Below, piece after piece: positions 35,245-43,575 of a DNA stretch of 64,000 bases. Position 1 is the first letter of the stretch. Each line of letters opens with the position of its first letter. The notes below the pieces were generated by a model. That model saw only the letters and a program-made list of their open reading frames with translations. It searched no databases and had not been told where the DNA came from. The translations under genes were made by a program, and so were the position numbers. Origin of the DNA: Natronorubrum aibiense. Its GTDB lineage: Archaea; Halobacteriota; Halobacteria; Halobacteriales; Natrialbaceae. The stretch covers positions 2,852,001 to 2,916,000 of the forward strand of contig NZ_CP045488.1 in NCBI RefSeq assembly GCF_009392895.1, given 5' to 3'.

Positions 35245-36015
35245 TTATTGCGCCGGTCGGACCAGATTCGCCAGCGCGGTGACGATGACGAGGAACCAGC
35301 CGAGCGGGAACGAGATGCCGGTCCACATCGCCGCGTAGGCTGCCCCCTCGAGTTGGAAGTTCTCGCGGAGATATTCGTTGATGCCGCCGACGAAGAGGAC
35401 GTTGTCGAGCACCCAGACGGCGAAGTCGTAGCTGGGTTCCAAGACGACACCCTCGAGCGACGGTGTGACAAGTGCGGCGACGACGGGCGGCAAGAACAGC
35501 GCCGTCATCGCGAAGGGGTAGGCGAGGACGACCGTGAGCCACCGGCCGCCGACCTTCGAGCACGTGGCGGCGAGTGCGGTCGACACCGTCGCGACGCCGC
35601 TGGCTGCGGCGACGGCCAACACCGCGTCGAACGGAATATCGACCTGTTCCATGTAGGACATCGCCCCCCAAGCGAGCGTCAACAGGCCCCAGCCGAGCAA
35701 GGCGATGCCCGTGACGCCGACGATGCCGAGCCGCGTTCGCGTCGAGTCGAGTTTCGCCGCGTAGTAGCGGGTGCCAAAGCCGATAACGGTCAGTGGGTAC
35801 AGGATCAGCAAGCCGAGCAGTCCGAGAATGCTCCATCCTCGGTAGCCGATTCGCTGAGGGAGCGTCTCGGGTTTCCATTTTCCCATGACGGAGTGGCCGC
35901 GGCCACGCTGGCGTGGAAAGACGAGTTCCATCCAGGCACCGTGTAGCCGTCGGACGTCGGTCTTGATCGCCCCGACGACCCCACCGCCGCCACGTTGTCG
36001 TGAGCGGGTGGACAT
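35245..36015 (-). CDS. Multi-pass membrane protein, possibly Yip1-like
   Basis: A 256-residue protein. The first 60 residues are basic and polar (RQRGGGGVV, PRQRGRGH), then five or six hydrophobic segments follow to the end. The layout resembles the Yip1-type membrane proteins of haloarchaea, but no motif makes this firm. It sits about 90 bases upstream of the 63-residue membrane gene on the same strand. Function unknown. Confidence 0.65.
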   Translation of the reverse strand: MSTRSRQRGGGGVVGAIKTDVRRLHGAWMELVFPRQRGRGHSVMGKWKPETLPQRIGYRGWSILGLLGLLILYPLTVIGFGTRYYAAKLDSTRTRLGIVGVTGIALLGWGLLTLAWGAMSYMEQVDIPFDAVLAVAAASGVATVSTALAATCSKVGGRWLTVVLAYPFAMTALFLPPVVAALVTPSLEGVVLEPSYDFAVWVLDNVLFVGGINEYLRENFQLEGAAYAAMWTGISFPLGWFLVIVTALANLVRPAQ

Positions 36016-36124
36016 ACGCGAGCCAAAAAGCCGGCGTACCGTAAACGTTCCTGCTTTTCTGGAGTTTAAATAGGTAAGTTCGGTGTCACGAACCGTCGCT
36101 GCTGCCAGCTATTGAGCGCTTGCA

Positions 36125-36967
36125 TCAGTTCCACGGCGCGAAGTCGGGATCGACTTTCCGACTCCGCGCTCCGATGCTGTCGATCGCTTCGACGTCTTCC
36201 TCGTCTAGCTCGAGTGCCAGTGACGCCCAGTTGTCCTGAATGTGTGCCTCGCTGGTCGCTTTCGGAATCGCGGTAATACCCTTCTCACGGAGCCAGGCGA
36301 GGCTGACCTGTGCCTCGCTTGCATCGTGTTTCTCCGCGATCTCCTGTATCTCGGACTGGTCGAACACATCGCCACGAGCCAGCGGGGAGTAGGCAACCAG
36401 TTCGACGTCGTGCTGTTCACACGTCTCTTGAAGCACCTCCTGGGGCAACATCGGGTGTAGTTCGACCTGATTCGCCAGAATCGGGACGTCGCAGGTTTCG
36501 ATGGCTTCCTCGAGTTGCTCGGGCTGGAAGTTGCTCACGCCGACGTTCTCGATCAGGCCCTCCTCGTACAGCTGGGAGAAGGCTTCGAGGGTGTCCTCGG
36601 GGTCGTACGTTCGGGCCGGCCAGTGGACGTACAGCAGGTCGACGTACTCGACGCCGAGTCGGTCGAGGCTCTCGCGAGCCGTCTCGAGGACATCCTCGGA
36701 CTCGAGGTTCGAGATCCAGATCTTGGTCGCGAGGAAGATGTCGTTGCGGTCGACGTCGGCGGCGGCGATCCCCTCGCCGACGGCGGCTTCGTTCTCGTAG
36801 ATCTGGGCGGTGTCGATGTGTCGATATCCCGTTTCGAGGGCCGTCCGAACGCTTTCGGCACACTGCTCGGGGTCTTCGTTCTGCCAGGTGCCGAGGCCGA
36901 GCATCGGCATTCCGTTTGCGGTTGGACACGTTTCTGGAGCAACAGTATCGGCCGATTCTGATCCCAT
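36125..36967 (-). CDS. Aldo/keto reductase
   Basis: A 280-residue NAD(P)H-dependent oxidoreductase. GLGTWQNEDPEQCAESVRTA starts the barrel, then YRHIDTAQIYENEAAVG (catalytic Asp and Tyr), FLATKIWISN with the lysine, YVDLLYVHWP with the active-site histidine, and the cofactor segment ITAIPKATSEAHIQDN. The family reduces aldehydes and ketones; the substrate is not known. The frame extends to 37342, but the ATG at 36967 starts the family-like part. It is divergent from the TRIC channel gene. Confidence 0.9.
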   Translation of the reverse strand: MGSESADTVAPETCPTANGMPMLGLGTWQNEDPEQCAESVRTALETGYRHIDTAQIYENEAAVGEGIAAADVDRNDIFLATKIWISNLESEDVLETARESLDRLGVEYVDLLYVHWPARTYDPEDTLEAFSQLYEEGLIENVGVSNFQPEQLEEAIETCDVPILANQVELHPMLPQEVLQETCEQHDVELVAYSPLARGDVFDQSEIQEIAEKHDASEAQVSLAWLREKGITAIPKATSEAHIQDNWASLALELDEEDVEAIDSIGARSRKVDPDFAPWN

Positions 36968-37097
36968 ACGCGAGTAATGCGCCAGCGTGGGAAAATGGGT
37001 TTGGGTTGCGGTCAGCTTCGGGGGCGTCCTCCAGGTGGCGGTTCGTCGAAAGACCGATGCGCAGGGCTCAAGATGCTCGCTGCCTTTCAGTAACCCA

Positions 37098-37769
37098 GTG
37101 GCCCGAGACTTCGTTGGCGTTCTGTTAGCCGATCCGTTCGTCGTGATGAACACGATCGGGCTGGTCGCGTTCGCGCTCGTCGGTGCGACCAAGGCGATTC
37201 GGGAGGAGTTCGACCTGTTCGGGATCGCCGTCGTCGGACTAGCGACGGCGTTTGCGGGCGGCATCACGCGGGACCTGCTCGTCAACCGGCTCCCGCTGGC
37301 GCTTCGATCGCTGGGTGAGATCAGCCTCGGCGTGCTCGGCATTAGTCTGGCGATCGGCCTCTACCACGCCCTCGAGTCGCCGGACGATCACCCGATCACG
37401 CTGGTTTCCGACGCCGTCGGCCTCGCCGCGTTCACGACGGCTGGTGCCATCGTCGCGACCGAAACCGGCGTGTCGGGCTTTGGCGTCGTCGCGATTGGGA
37501 CGATCAACGCCGTCGGCGGCGGCGCACTCGCGGACGTGCTACTGGACCGCGCGCCGTTCATCCTGTTCGAGGACTTCTACGCGAGCTGTGCGGTGTTGGG
37601 AGCTGCCACCTACTGGCTGGTCGGGACGCTCAGTGCGACCGGCAGCACCGCCGCGGCGATGTGTGCGGCCGTCACGGTCGGAACGCGACTGGTTGCCGTC
37701 ACCTACGGCTGGCGGCTCCCGACGGCCCAGACGCTCGAGTCGATCGGTGGCGACGTCGGCAAGCAGTAG
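37098..37769 (+). CDS. TRIC / UPF0126 family cation channel-like membrane protein
   Basis: A 223-residue protein with about seven membrane helices in two related halves: VMNTIGLVAFALVGATKAIR and later ATAFAGGITRDLLV, then SDAVGLAAFTTAGAIVAT and TINAVGGGALADVLLDR. The two GG(x)xRD/GGGxxxD-type loops are the TRIC signature for potassium-selective trimeric channels. The GTG at 37098 gives the normal N-terminus; the ATG at 37146 is possible. Likely in potassium or membrane-potential balance, which suits a salt-in halophile. Confidence 0.8.
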   Translation: MARDFVGVLLADPFVVMNTIGLVAFALVGATKAIREEFDLFGIAVVGLATAFAGGITRDLLVNRLPLALRSLGEISLGVLGISLAIGLYHALESPDDHPITLVSDAVGLAAFTTAGAIVATETGVSGFGVVAIGTINAVGGGALADVLLDRAPFILFEDFYASCAVLGAATYWLVGTLSATGSTAAAMCAAVTVGTRLVAVTYGWRLPTAQTLESIGGDVGKQ

Positions 37770-37837
37770 CCGGGACCCTCGAGCGGCGAGGACGACCGGA
37801 ACGATTATCGAAGACCAGTTGACAGATACAAGTAACG

Positions 37838-38092
37838 ATGGCGGAGAAGATGGATACGGACACTGGACTGACCTCCGAACCGAGTGACGAGACCGAATAC
37901 GCAGTCGTTCGGGACGCGATTTTCGACGCAGTCGGCACCGTCGCGCTGCTCGGCTTCGCGCTCGTGTTCCTGTTCGTCGGCGTCCGCGGATTCGTCGTCG
38001 GTTCGTCGCTGCCACTCAGCGCCGCGTTCGTCGCTGCCAGCCTGCTCGTGGCCGGGGCAGCGCTGGATCTCGTGCCGCCGTTTCGCGGCTGA
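37838..38092 (+). CDS. Small haloarchaeal membrane protein
   Basis: An 84-residue protein with an acidic N-terminal 30 residues followed by two hydrophobic segments (VGTVALLGFALVFLFVGVRG and PLSAAFVAASLLVAGAALDL). It starts 69 bases after the TRIC gene on the same strand and may be co-transcribed. I do not recognise a function. Confidence 0.65.
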   Translation: MAEKMDTDTGLTSEPSDETEYAVVRDAIFDAVGTVALLGFALVFLFVGVRGFVVGSSLPLSAAFVAASLLVAGAALDLVPPFRG

Positions 38093-38121
38093 GGGGTCAC
38101 TCGGTTTCGAAAACGGATCTG

Positions 38122-38862
38122 CTACTGATACATCCGCAACGGCTGAGCCTGCGAACTCTCCTCTTGGGCGATCGCCCGCATCTGCTGGGCGAACTGCTCG
38201 CGTTGTTCTTTGATCTCCGCGTCTCGCTCGAGGAGCTCGTCCGTGTCGATCGAGATGTCGGCGATCGGGGCGACGGCCTCCTCTAGGAGCACGCTCGCGG
38301 CTTCGGGATCGGGAAACTGGGGACTGCACTCGACGACGATGCCGTAGCTGTCGTGTTCGCGGTGGGCTGCACGGTTGATCAACGCCCCGGTCGGGCCGGT
38401 GATGACGCCGTCTTCGGGCGGCGGAGAGATGCCATGGGTCGCGAGCGTCTCGCCGACGGAGCCGGTCGCGATCCCGTAGAGATCCGGTTTCGTCTCGCGC
38501 TCCGCGGGGAGGCCGCTGAGATAGAGCGGCGTCGCGTCGTGATCGACGACCCACTGTGTCACGCAGTCGGCGACGTTGTTGACTGCGGCGGCGACGATCG
38601 GCACGTCACTCTGGAGGGCTAGCAGGTCGCGTTCGTCGCTGACGTAGAGGCGAACCGGCGGGCGAGCGGTTCGGTCACCGCTGCGGTAGACGCCGATTCG
38701 AGGCAGTCCCTCGCAGTCGACGCTCGCGTAGTAGCGCATCTCGAGTTGGTCGATGAGGTAGTCGGTCGCAATCTTGCCGACGAGTCCCACGCCGGGGAAG
38801 CCTTCGACGAGCGTCGGCTCCTCGAGGTCCGGTTCGGGTCCCTGTGTGCAAAGGCCAGTCAT
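38122..38862 (-). CDS. PAC2 family protein (proteasome-assembly-chaperone-like)
   Basis: A 246-residue protein of the archaeal PAC2 group: VEGFPGVGLVGKIATDYLID near 17-36, a Cys-containing core, HDATPLYLSGLPAER, and ISPPPEDGVITGPTGALINRA. The end forms a charged helix (ERDAEIKEQREQFAQQMRAI). PAC2 chaperones build proteasomes in eukaryotes; the archaeal proteins have unsettled roles. A TATA-like TCTTTATG lies 27 bases before the ATG at 38862, so this start is chosen over the ATG at 38889, which overlaps that box. It is divergent from the methyltransferase gene. Confidence 0.8.
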   Translation of the reverse strand: MTGLCTQGPEPDLEEPTLVEGFPGVGLVGKIATDYLIDQLEMRYYASVDCEGLPRIGVYRSGDRTARPPVRLYVSDERDLLALQSDVPIVAAAVNNVADCVTQWVVDHDATPLYLSGLPAERETKPDLYGIATGSVGETLATHGISPPPEDGVITGPTGALINRAAHREHDSYGIVVECSPQFPDPEAASVLLEEAVAPIADISIDTDELLERDAEIKEQREQFAQQMRAIAQEESSQAQPLRMYQ

Positions 38863-38885
38863 GTAGAGAGATTCGAACGCAGCCC

Positions 38886-38893
38886 GCATAAAG
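38886..38893 (-). promoter_or_regulatory. TATA-like box of the PAC2 gene
   Basis: The minus strand reads TCTTTATG, about 27 bases before the ATG at 38862. Its overlap with the earlier ATG at 38889 rules that start out. Confidence 0.45.
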
Positions 38894-38996
38894 ACGGTGC
38901 CACGGGGCAGTAGACGACGATACGTCGGTCGGCGCGACCGAGCCGGTCCGCTTGCCTTCGAAACCCACAAACGACGGGCGCGCGAATCTCGATCCA

Positions 38997-39908
38997 ATGG
39001 AGCCATTCGAGCGGTATCGATCAATTATCGACGATTTCGACGCGTTTCTCGCCGCCTGCGAGCGACCGCTCGGCAACGCCGTCCGCATCAACACGATCAA
39101 AGGGTCCGTCGAGCGAACGCTCGAGGCTCTCGATGAGAACGGTGTCGCCTACGAACAGGCCGACTGGAACCCGCGCGTATTGCGCCTCGAGACGGACTCA
39201 CCGGGCTCGACGTGGACGTCGTTTCACGGCCTTACCCACGGGCAAGAGGAGGTGTCGGCGGTCCCGCCGGTCGTCCTTGACCCCCAGCCCGGTGACCGTG
39301 TCTGGGATAGCTGTGCCGCACCGGGCGGGAAAGCGACCCAGTTCGCCGCGCTGATGGACGACCGCGGGACCGTCGTCGCAAACGACAACAACCTCGGCCG
39401 GATCTCGGCGCTGCGGTTCAACGCCGAGCGCCTCGGCGCGACGAGTCTCGCCGTGACCAACGCTGACGCCCGAACCTACTCGCTCAAGCGTTTTTCCTTC
39501 GACGAGTTCGATCGAGCGCTCGTCGACGCCCCCTGTTCCTGCGAGGGGACGATCCGGAAGAATCCCGATGCGCTCGACAACTGGAACGAAGGCCACATCA
39601 GCTCCGTCTCGGGCATCCAGAAAGGAATCCTCCGGCGGGCTGTCCAAGCCACACGCGAGGGTGGCACCGTCGTCTACTCGACGTGTACGTTCGCGCCCGA
39701 GGAGAACGAGGCCGTCGTCCAGCACGCACTGGACACCGAGTCCTGTCGCGTCGTCGACTTCGACCTTGGCCTCGAGCACTCACCGGGACTGTCCGAGTGG
39801 GACGGCGAGACGTTCGACTCGAGTCTCGAGCGCGCCGCTAGAATCTACCCCCACCAGAACGACACCGGCGGCTTCTTCGTTGCGAAGTTGGAGGTGACCG
39901 CCGAATGA
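38997..39908 (+). CDS. RNA m5C methyltransferase (NOL1/NOP2/Sun family)
   Basis: A 303-residue S-adenosylmethionine-dependent enzyme that methylates cytosine C5 in tRNA or rRNA. The SAM loop is DSCAAPGGKATQFAAL near 104-119; motif IV is VDAPCSCEGTIRKNP with C180; motif VI is VVYSTCTFAPEENEAV with the likely nucleophile C230. Both cysteines of the mechanism are present. Archaeal forms often carry a PUA-like RNA-binding domain; here that domain is a separate gene overlapping the stop by four bases (ATGA). Confidence 0.9.
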   Translation: MEPFERYRSIIDDFDAFLAACERPLGNAVRINTIKGSVERTLEALDENGVAYEQADWNPRVLRLETDSPGSTWTSFHGLTHGQEEVSAVPPVVLDPQPGDRVWDSCAAPGGKATQFAALMDDRGTVVANDNNLGRISALRFNAERLGATSLAVTNADARTYSLKRFSFDEFDRALVDAPCSCEGTIRKNPDALDNWNEGHISSVSGIQKGILRRAVQATREGGTVVYSTCTFAPEENEAVVQHALDTESCRVVDFDLGLEHSPGLSEWDGETFDSSLERAARIYPHQNDTGGFFVAKLEVTAE

Positions 39909-40411
39909 GCGACAACGACGGGCAGCGATTCGACCGACTCCCCGCGACGGCAGCGGAGCGATCCGTCGAGGGCCGAGCCAGCCGCGAGGAAGTGATCGAC
40001 TACTTCGAGGACCGGTTCGGGATCGCGTCCGAGACGTTCGCGGACTACACGTTCTGGGAGAAAGGGGCCGGCAAGATCTGGATCTACGCGGGCGAGGCAC
40101 CGACGCCGATCGAGATCGAAGCGATCGGAATGACCTGCCTCCGAACGCGACAGGAACACTGGAAGCCGACGACGGACTTCGCCCAGCGCTTCGGCCAGTA
40201 CGCCACCGACTGCGTGATCGAACTCGACCGCGAGCAGGCGCGAGCGTTCGCAGCCGGCGAGGATCAGGATCTCGAGTGGTGGGACGGTGACTGGGGATAC
40301 CTCATCGCTGCGCACGAGCTTGCAGGCGACCTCAAGCCGCTCGGGATCGGTCTGTACGTCCACGGTGAACTGCGCTCGATGGTGCCGAAGGGGCGCCAGC
40401 GAGACATCTGA
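39905..40411 (+). CDS. PUA-like RNA-binding partner of the m5C methyltransferase
   Basis: A 168-residue protein. A short N-terminal helix region (EEVIDYFEDRFGIASETFADY) leads into a beta-rich PUA-like fold with GAGKIWIYAGEA and GYLIAAHELAGDLKPLGIGL. It resembles the C-terminal domain of NOL1/NOP2/fmu-type methylases. The ATGA overlap with the upstream methyltransferase implies coupled translation and a shared complex, presumably to position tRNA or rRNA (inference). No catalytic motif is seen. Confidence 0.75.
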   Translation: MSDNDGQRFDRLPATAAERSVEGRASREEVIDYFEDRFGIASETFADYTFWEKGAGKIWIYAGEAPTPIEIEAIGMTCLRTRQEHWKPTTDFAQRFGQYATDCVIELDREQARAFAAGEDQDLEWWDGDWGYLIAAHELAGDLKPLGIGLYVHGELRSMVPKGRQRDI

Positions 40412-40484
40412 ACTGCCGCTGCTCGAATATCATCGTCGCCGCTTTTTTCCTGCCGTTCGTGCCGACACGAGAACAGTCGAATCA

Positions 40485-42017
40485 CTATCGCTCACGGATC
40501 GTCCCGCCGGCCAGCCCCTCCCACTCGACGCGATAGCCCAGTTCGGCGAGGGTCGCACTCGAGTCCCCAATGCCAACGTCCTCAAGGACTTCCTCGGCCT
40601 CCGAAAGCGCCATCCCGGCCTCGAGGTCGGCGGCGAGTGACTCGAGTACCGCTGGCCGAACAAGCGTCCGTCCGACCTGCTCGTGGTCGGGAAACGAGAC
40701 GTCTGCGAGGGCGTCTTCGCTGACGCCGTGGCGCTCGGCCAGCGACTCGATCGAGACGACGTCGTCGTCCGGTTGCAGGTCGTCGGGCAGCGTGGCCGCG
40801 CTCTCGGCGACGAGTTGGCGCTCGTACTCCCCGAGTACGTCGGCGACGGCTTTCAGCCGAACCGTCCCGGAGTAGGGGATCGCCCGGAAGTCGCGGGCGG
40901 CGATCTCCGCGCCGACGCCCAGCGACTCGTCGACGGCGACGATCAGTTCGACGTCCTCGAGGTCGGCGAGTTGGGCGAGTTTCTTCTCGACGTACTCGGG
41001 GGTCCAGAAACCCATAATCTCGAAGTAGACGCGGAAGTCACTGTGCTGGTAGTCGAACGCGAAATCGGGGATCATCACTCGCGTGCCCGTCGCGAGGGGT
41101 TCGGGTTCGCGTACGAGGTCCCACTCGAGATCTAGATTCGAAAAGCGGGCGGCAAAGTCGGCCTCAACGCCGCTGTCGAACGAGACATCCGCGACGGGAT
41201 CGGCGTCGGGAGCGCGGACGGGGTCGGCGTGGGTGAGCGAGAGCGTGCGTTCGGTGCCGCGGTCGTCGATCGTCGCCTCCAGCGACCACTCGTCGGCGTT
41301 CGTCACCGTCCGAAGGAGTCGCGCGAAACGGGTGCCGTACCGACGGGTCGCCCGGAAGAGGTGGGTGGGGCCGGTGACGATCACCTCTCGTTCGGCGATT
41401 CCGGTGTGTTCGCCCGCGTCTTCGTCTTCGAGGCGGCGAATCTCGTACATCAGCCGGAGGCGTTTGATCGCCGAGATCAGCGCCTTCGGATCGCTCGAGC
41501 GAGCCCGCAGTTCGGTCGCGTCGAACAGCGCTGTCTGTGCGAGCGACAGATTGTACTGGGCGAGAAGCTCGTCGGGGCCCCACCGCGGGTCGAACGCGGT
41601 GAGCACCTGTCGCTCCTCGAGGTCGGCATAGAGCGCTCGCTCGATGGCATCTGCAGAGCACGACAGCGACTCGCCGGCCCGGACGAGCGCCATCGTCCGG
41701 TCGTCCTCGCTGACGACATCGACGGCCTCGGCGGCCTCGAAGGCAGCCCGGCGGGCGCGTTCGGGCTCGATTTCGGCGTCCGTTTCGAACGTCGCCTCGC
41801 GCTCGAGCAGCGCAGCGAACCCGCGGACGAGTTTGAAGTCCGGGGCGTCGGCCTCGAGGTCGGCGAGCACGTCCTCGAGCGCCGCTCGCGGCTCGCCGAC
41901 GTGGCCCTGATACGTGCCGATCACGCGGGCAGCCAGCGGCCGGTGTTCCCGGCCAGCGAACTGGGGGTGGTAGCCGCCACCGGCCCTCGAGACGCGCAGC
42001 AGGTCCTTCGTCAGCAT
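40485..42017 (-). CDS. Bax1-like nuclease (DUF790), XPB partner
   Basis: A 510-residue protein starting MLTKDLLRVSRAGGGYHPQF, a good match to the archaeal DUF790/Bax1 family. The nuclease part is about 330-420: MIPDFAFDY supplies an acid, and FEIMGFWTPEYVEKKL and LIVAVDE give the E-x-K-type remainder. Bax1 binds the XPB helicase and incises DNA beside bubbles, an archaeal alternative to XPG/XPF steps in excision repair. The XPB gene is 1.5 kb upstream on the same strand, separated by dacZ and a broken gene. The ATG at 42017 fits the family start. Confidence 0.85.
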   Translation of the reverse strand: MLTKDLLRVSRAGGGYHPQFAGREHRPLAARVIGTYQGHVGEPRAALEDVLADLEADAPDFKLVRGFAALLEREATFETDAEIEPERARRAAFEAAEAVDVVSEDDRTMALVRAGESLSCSADAIERALYADLEERQVLTAFDPRWGPDELLAQYNLSLAQTALFDATELRARSSDPKALISAIKRLRLMYEIRRLEDEDAGEHTGIAEREVIVTGPTHLFRATRRYGTRFARLLRTVTNADEWSLEATIDDRGTERTLSLTHADPVRAPDADPVADVSFDSGVEADFAARFSNLDLEWDLVREPEPLATGTRVMIPDFAFDYQHSDFRVYFEIMGFWTPEYVEKKLAQLADLEDVELIVAVDESLGVGAEIAARDFRAIPYSGTVRLKAVADVLGEYERQLVAESAATLPDDLQPDDDVVSIESLAERHGVSEDALADVSFPDHEQVGRTLVRPAVLESLAADLEAGMALSEAEEVLEDVGIGDSSATLAELGYRVEWEGLAGGTIRER

Positions 42018-42143
42018 GGCGAGCACTCGACGCGGAAGGGGCAAAAGGATACCTCGTTGCCGTGGCCGGACGAACGGGCAGGTGAACCACGAGACTGTCA
42101 GATTGGCCGACGGGATTACGGTCTCGGACGATGACCGTGTCGT

Positions 42144-42719
42144 ATGGACGAGTCGGCCCTCCGGATCGCCTACGAAACACACGACGAGGTGCGAGCGCTG
42201 ATCGACCGACTCCACGATACGCTCGAGTCGATCAGCCTGAGTTTCGATCGCTGGGACGAGCAGTACATCAAGGGCCCGGGACTGTACGTCGCCGTGGTGA
42301 CGGGGCCGTCGATCGCGTCATTTGCCGATCCGATGGGGCGAAACCGGTGGCCGACGGACCGCTGTCGGAGCATCCGTCGAAACGGTGAGAGTCTCTTCGA
42401 AACGGCGCGAGAGGTCGCCTTGAGCCGGGACGGCGCGGTCGTCGTCGGTGTCGACGGCGTCATCCAACCGCAGATGGTTCGGTTCACCGACCCCAGACCG
42501 GAAGATCTCGAGGAGAGCGAGTCGGCAGCGCCAGAGTACGAAGACTGGATGGGGTCGCGCCACATGAGCGCCCTCGACACCTCACGGCGACCGAGCGTCG
42601 TGTCGACGCTGACGCTGAGCGAGGAAACCGGGCGGGTCACACGGTTCGAAGGAGGTGCCTTCGAGACTACCACGCGGTCGGCACTCGGCGGGGAGTGGAA
42701 CCCACACGCCACCGCCTGA
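42144..42719 (+). CDS. dacZ: Diadenylate cyclase DacZ (c-di-AMP synthase)
   Basis: A 191-residue protein carrying a DisA_N-type cyclase core. SRDGAVVVGVDGV has the DGA motif at 96-98, and GSRHMSALDTSRRPSVV has the RHxSA-type motif at 139-144 that replaces the RHR of bacterial enzymes. The protein would make cyclic di-AMP from two ATP; in haloarchaea this messenger is linked to salt and osmotic balance. It is divergent from Bax1, with 126 bases between starts, and interrupts the Bax1-XPB neighbourhood. The assignment rests on the two motifs and length. Confidence 0.82.
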   Translation: MDESALRIAYETHDEVRALIDRLHDTLESISLSFDRWDEQYIKGPGLYVAVVTGPSIASFADPMGRNRWPTDRCRSIRRNGESLFETAREVALSRDGAVVVGVDGVIQPQMVRFTDPRPEDLEESESAAPEYEDWMGSRHMSALDTSRRPSVVSTLTLSEETGRVTRFEGGAFETTTRSALGGEWNPHATA

Positions 42720-42898
42720 CGAGAACGCGTTGAGATGGAGCGCCACTGCGAGACCGGCGTCGCTGAGTTCGGTCGGGTCGACCGACGATGGAGTAGCACA
42801 GTCACGCCGTAGAACTAAGTCGGCTTTCGTGGACGCCGTGACCGTGTTGAGCGATCACGAACGCGATTGTCACCGCCATCACGGGGGATGGGCGATCC

Positions 42899-43560
42899 GT
42901 GACTGACCTCGGCTACCACGCCTCCCACGAGCAGTTCGCGCCGAGTGCGCTCTTGGAGTACGTCCAACTCGCGGACGAGCAGGGGTTCGACCACGCCCTC
43001 GCCTCCGACCACTTCCATCCCTGGAGCGAGCGGCAGGGCGAATCCGGATTCGTCTGGTCGTGACTCGGCGCGGCGCTGGAAGCGACCGAGCTGACCTTCG
43101 GGACGGTCAACGCACCCGGTTATCGCTACCATCCCGCGATCATCGCACAGAGTGCGGCGACACTTCGCGAGATGTATCCCGAACGGTTCTGGTTCGCCGT
43201 CGGCAGTGGCCAACTCCTCAACGAAGGCACCACGGACACCGACTGGCCCGTCAAACGCGAACGGAACGCACGCCTCGAGGAGTGCGCCGAGATCATGCGG
43301 CGACTGTGGAACGGGGAGGAGGTGACCCACCACGGCCGTATCGACGTTGAGCAGGCCCAACTGTACACCCGGCCCGAGACGGCACCGCCGAGGAGGTCGC
43401 GGAGAACGTCCGCGTTTCTGGGGAGCTCGACGACCACGTCGAGTGGCTCGAGTCGGACCTCGAGCTCGGTGTCGACAAAGTGTTCATCCACAACGTCACC
43501 ACGAATCAGGCAGCGTTCATCGAGGCGTTCGGCGAGGCCGTGGTGCCCGCCCTCGAGTGA
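42899..43560 (+). pseudogene. F420-dependent (LLM-type) oxidoreductase, broken
   Basis: The reading starts at the GTG at 42899 as TDLGYHASHEQFAPSALLEY and runs well into the TIGR03557-like F420-dependent oxidoreductase family. A TGA at 43061 replaces the tryptophan expected after FVWS. The sequence then continues in frame with LGAALEATELTFGTVNAPGYR to AQLYTRPE near 43378. There it jumps frame to DGTAEEVAENVRVSGELDDH and ends at TGA 43558. About 100 residues are missing at the jump compared with the usual 320. The gene cannot give a working enzyme. Confidence 0.85.
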
Positions 43561-43575
43561 CAGAACCCAGCGCTG

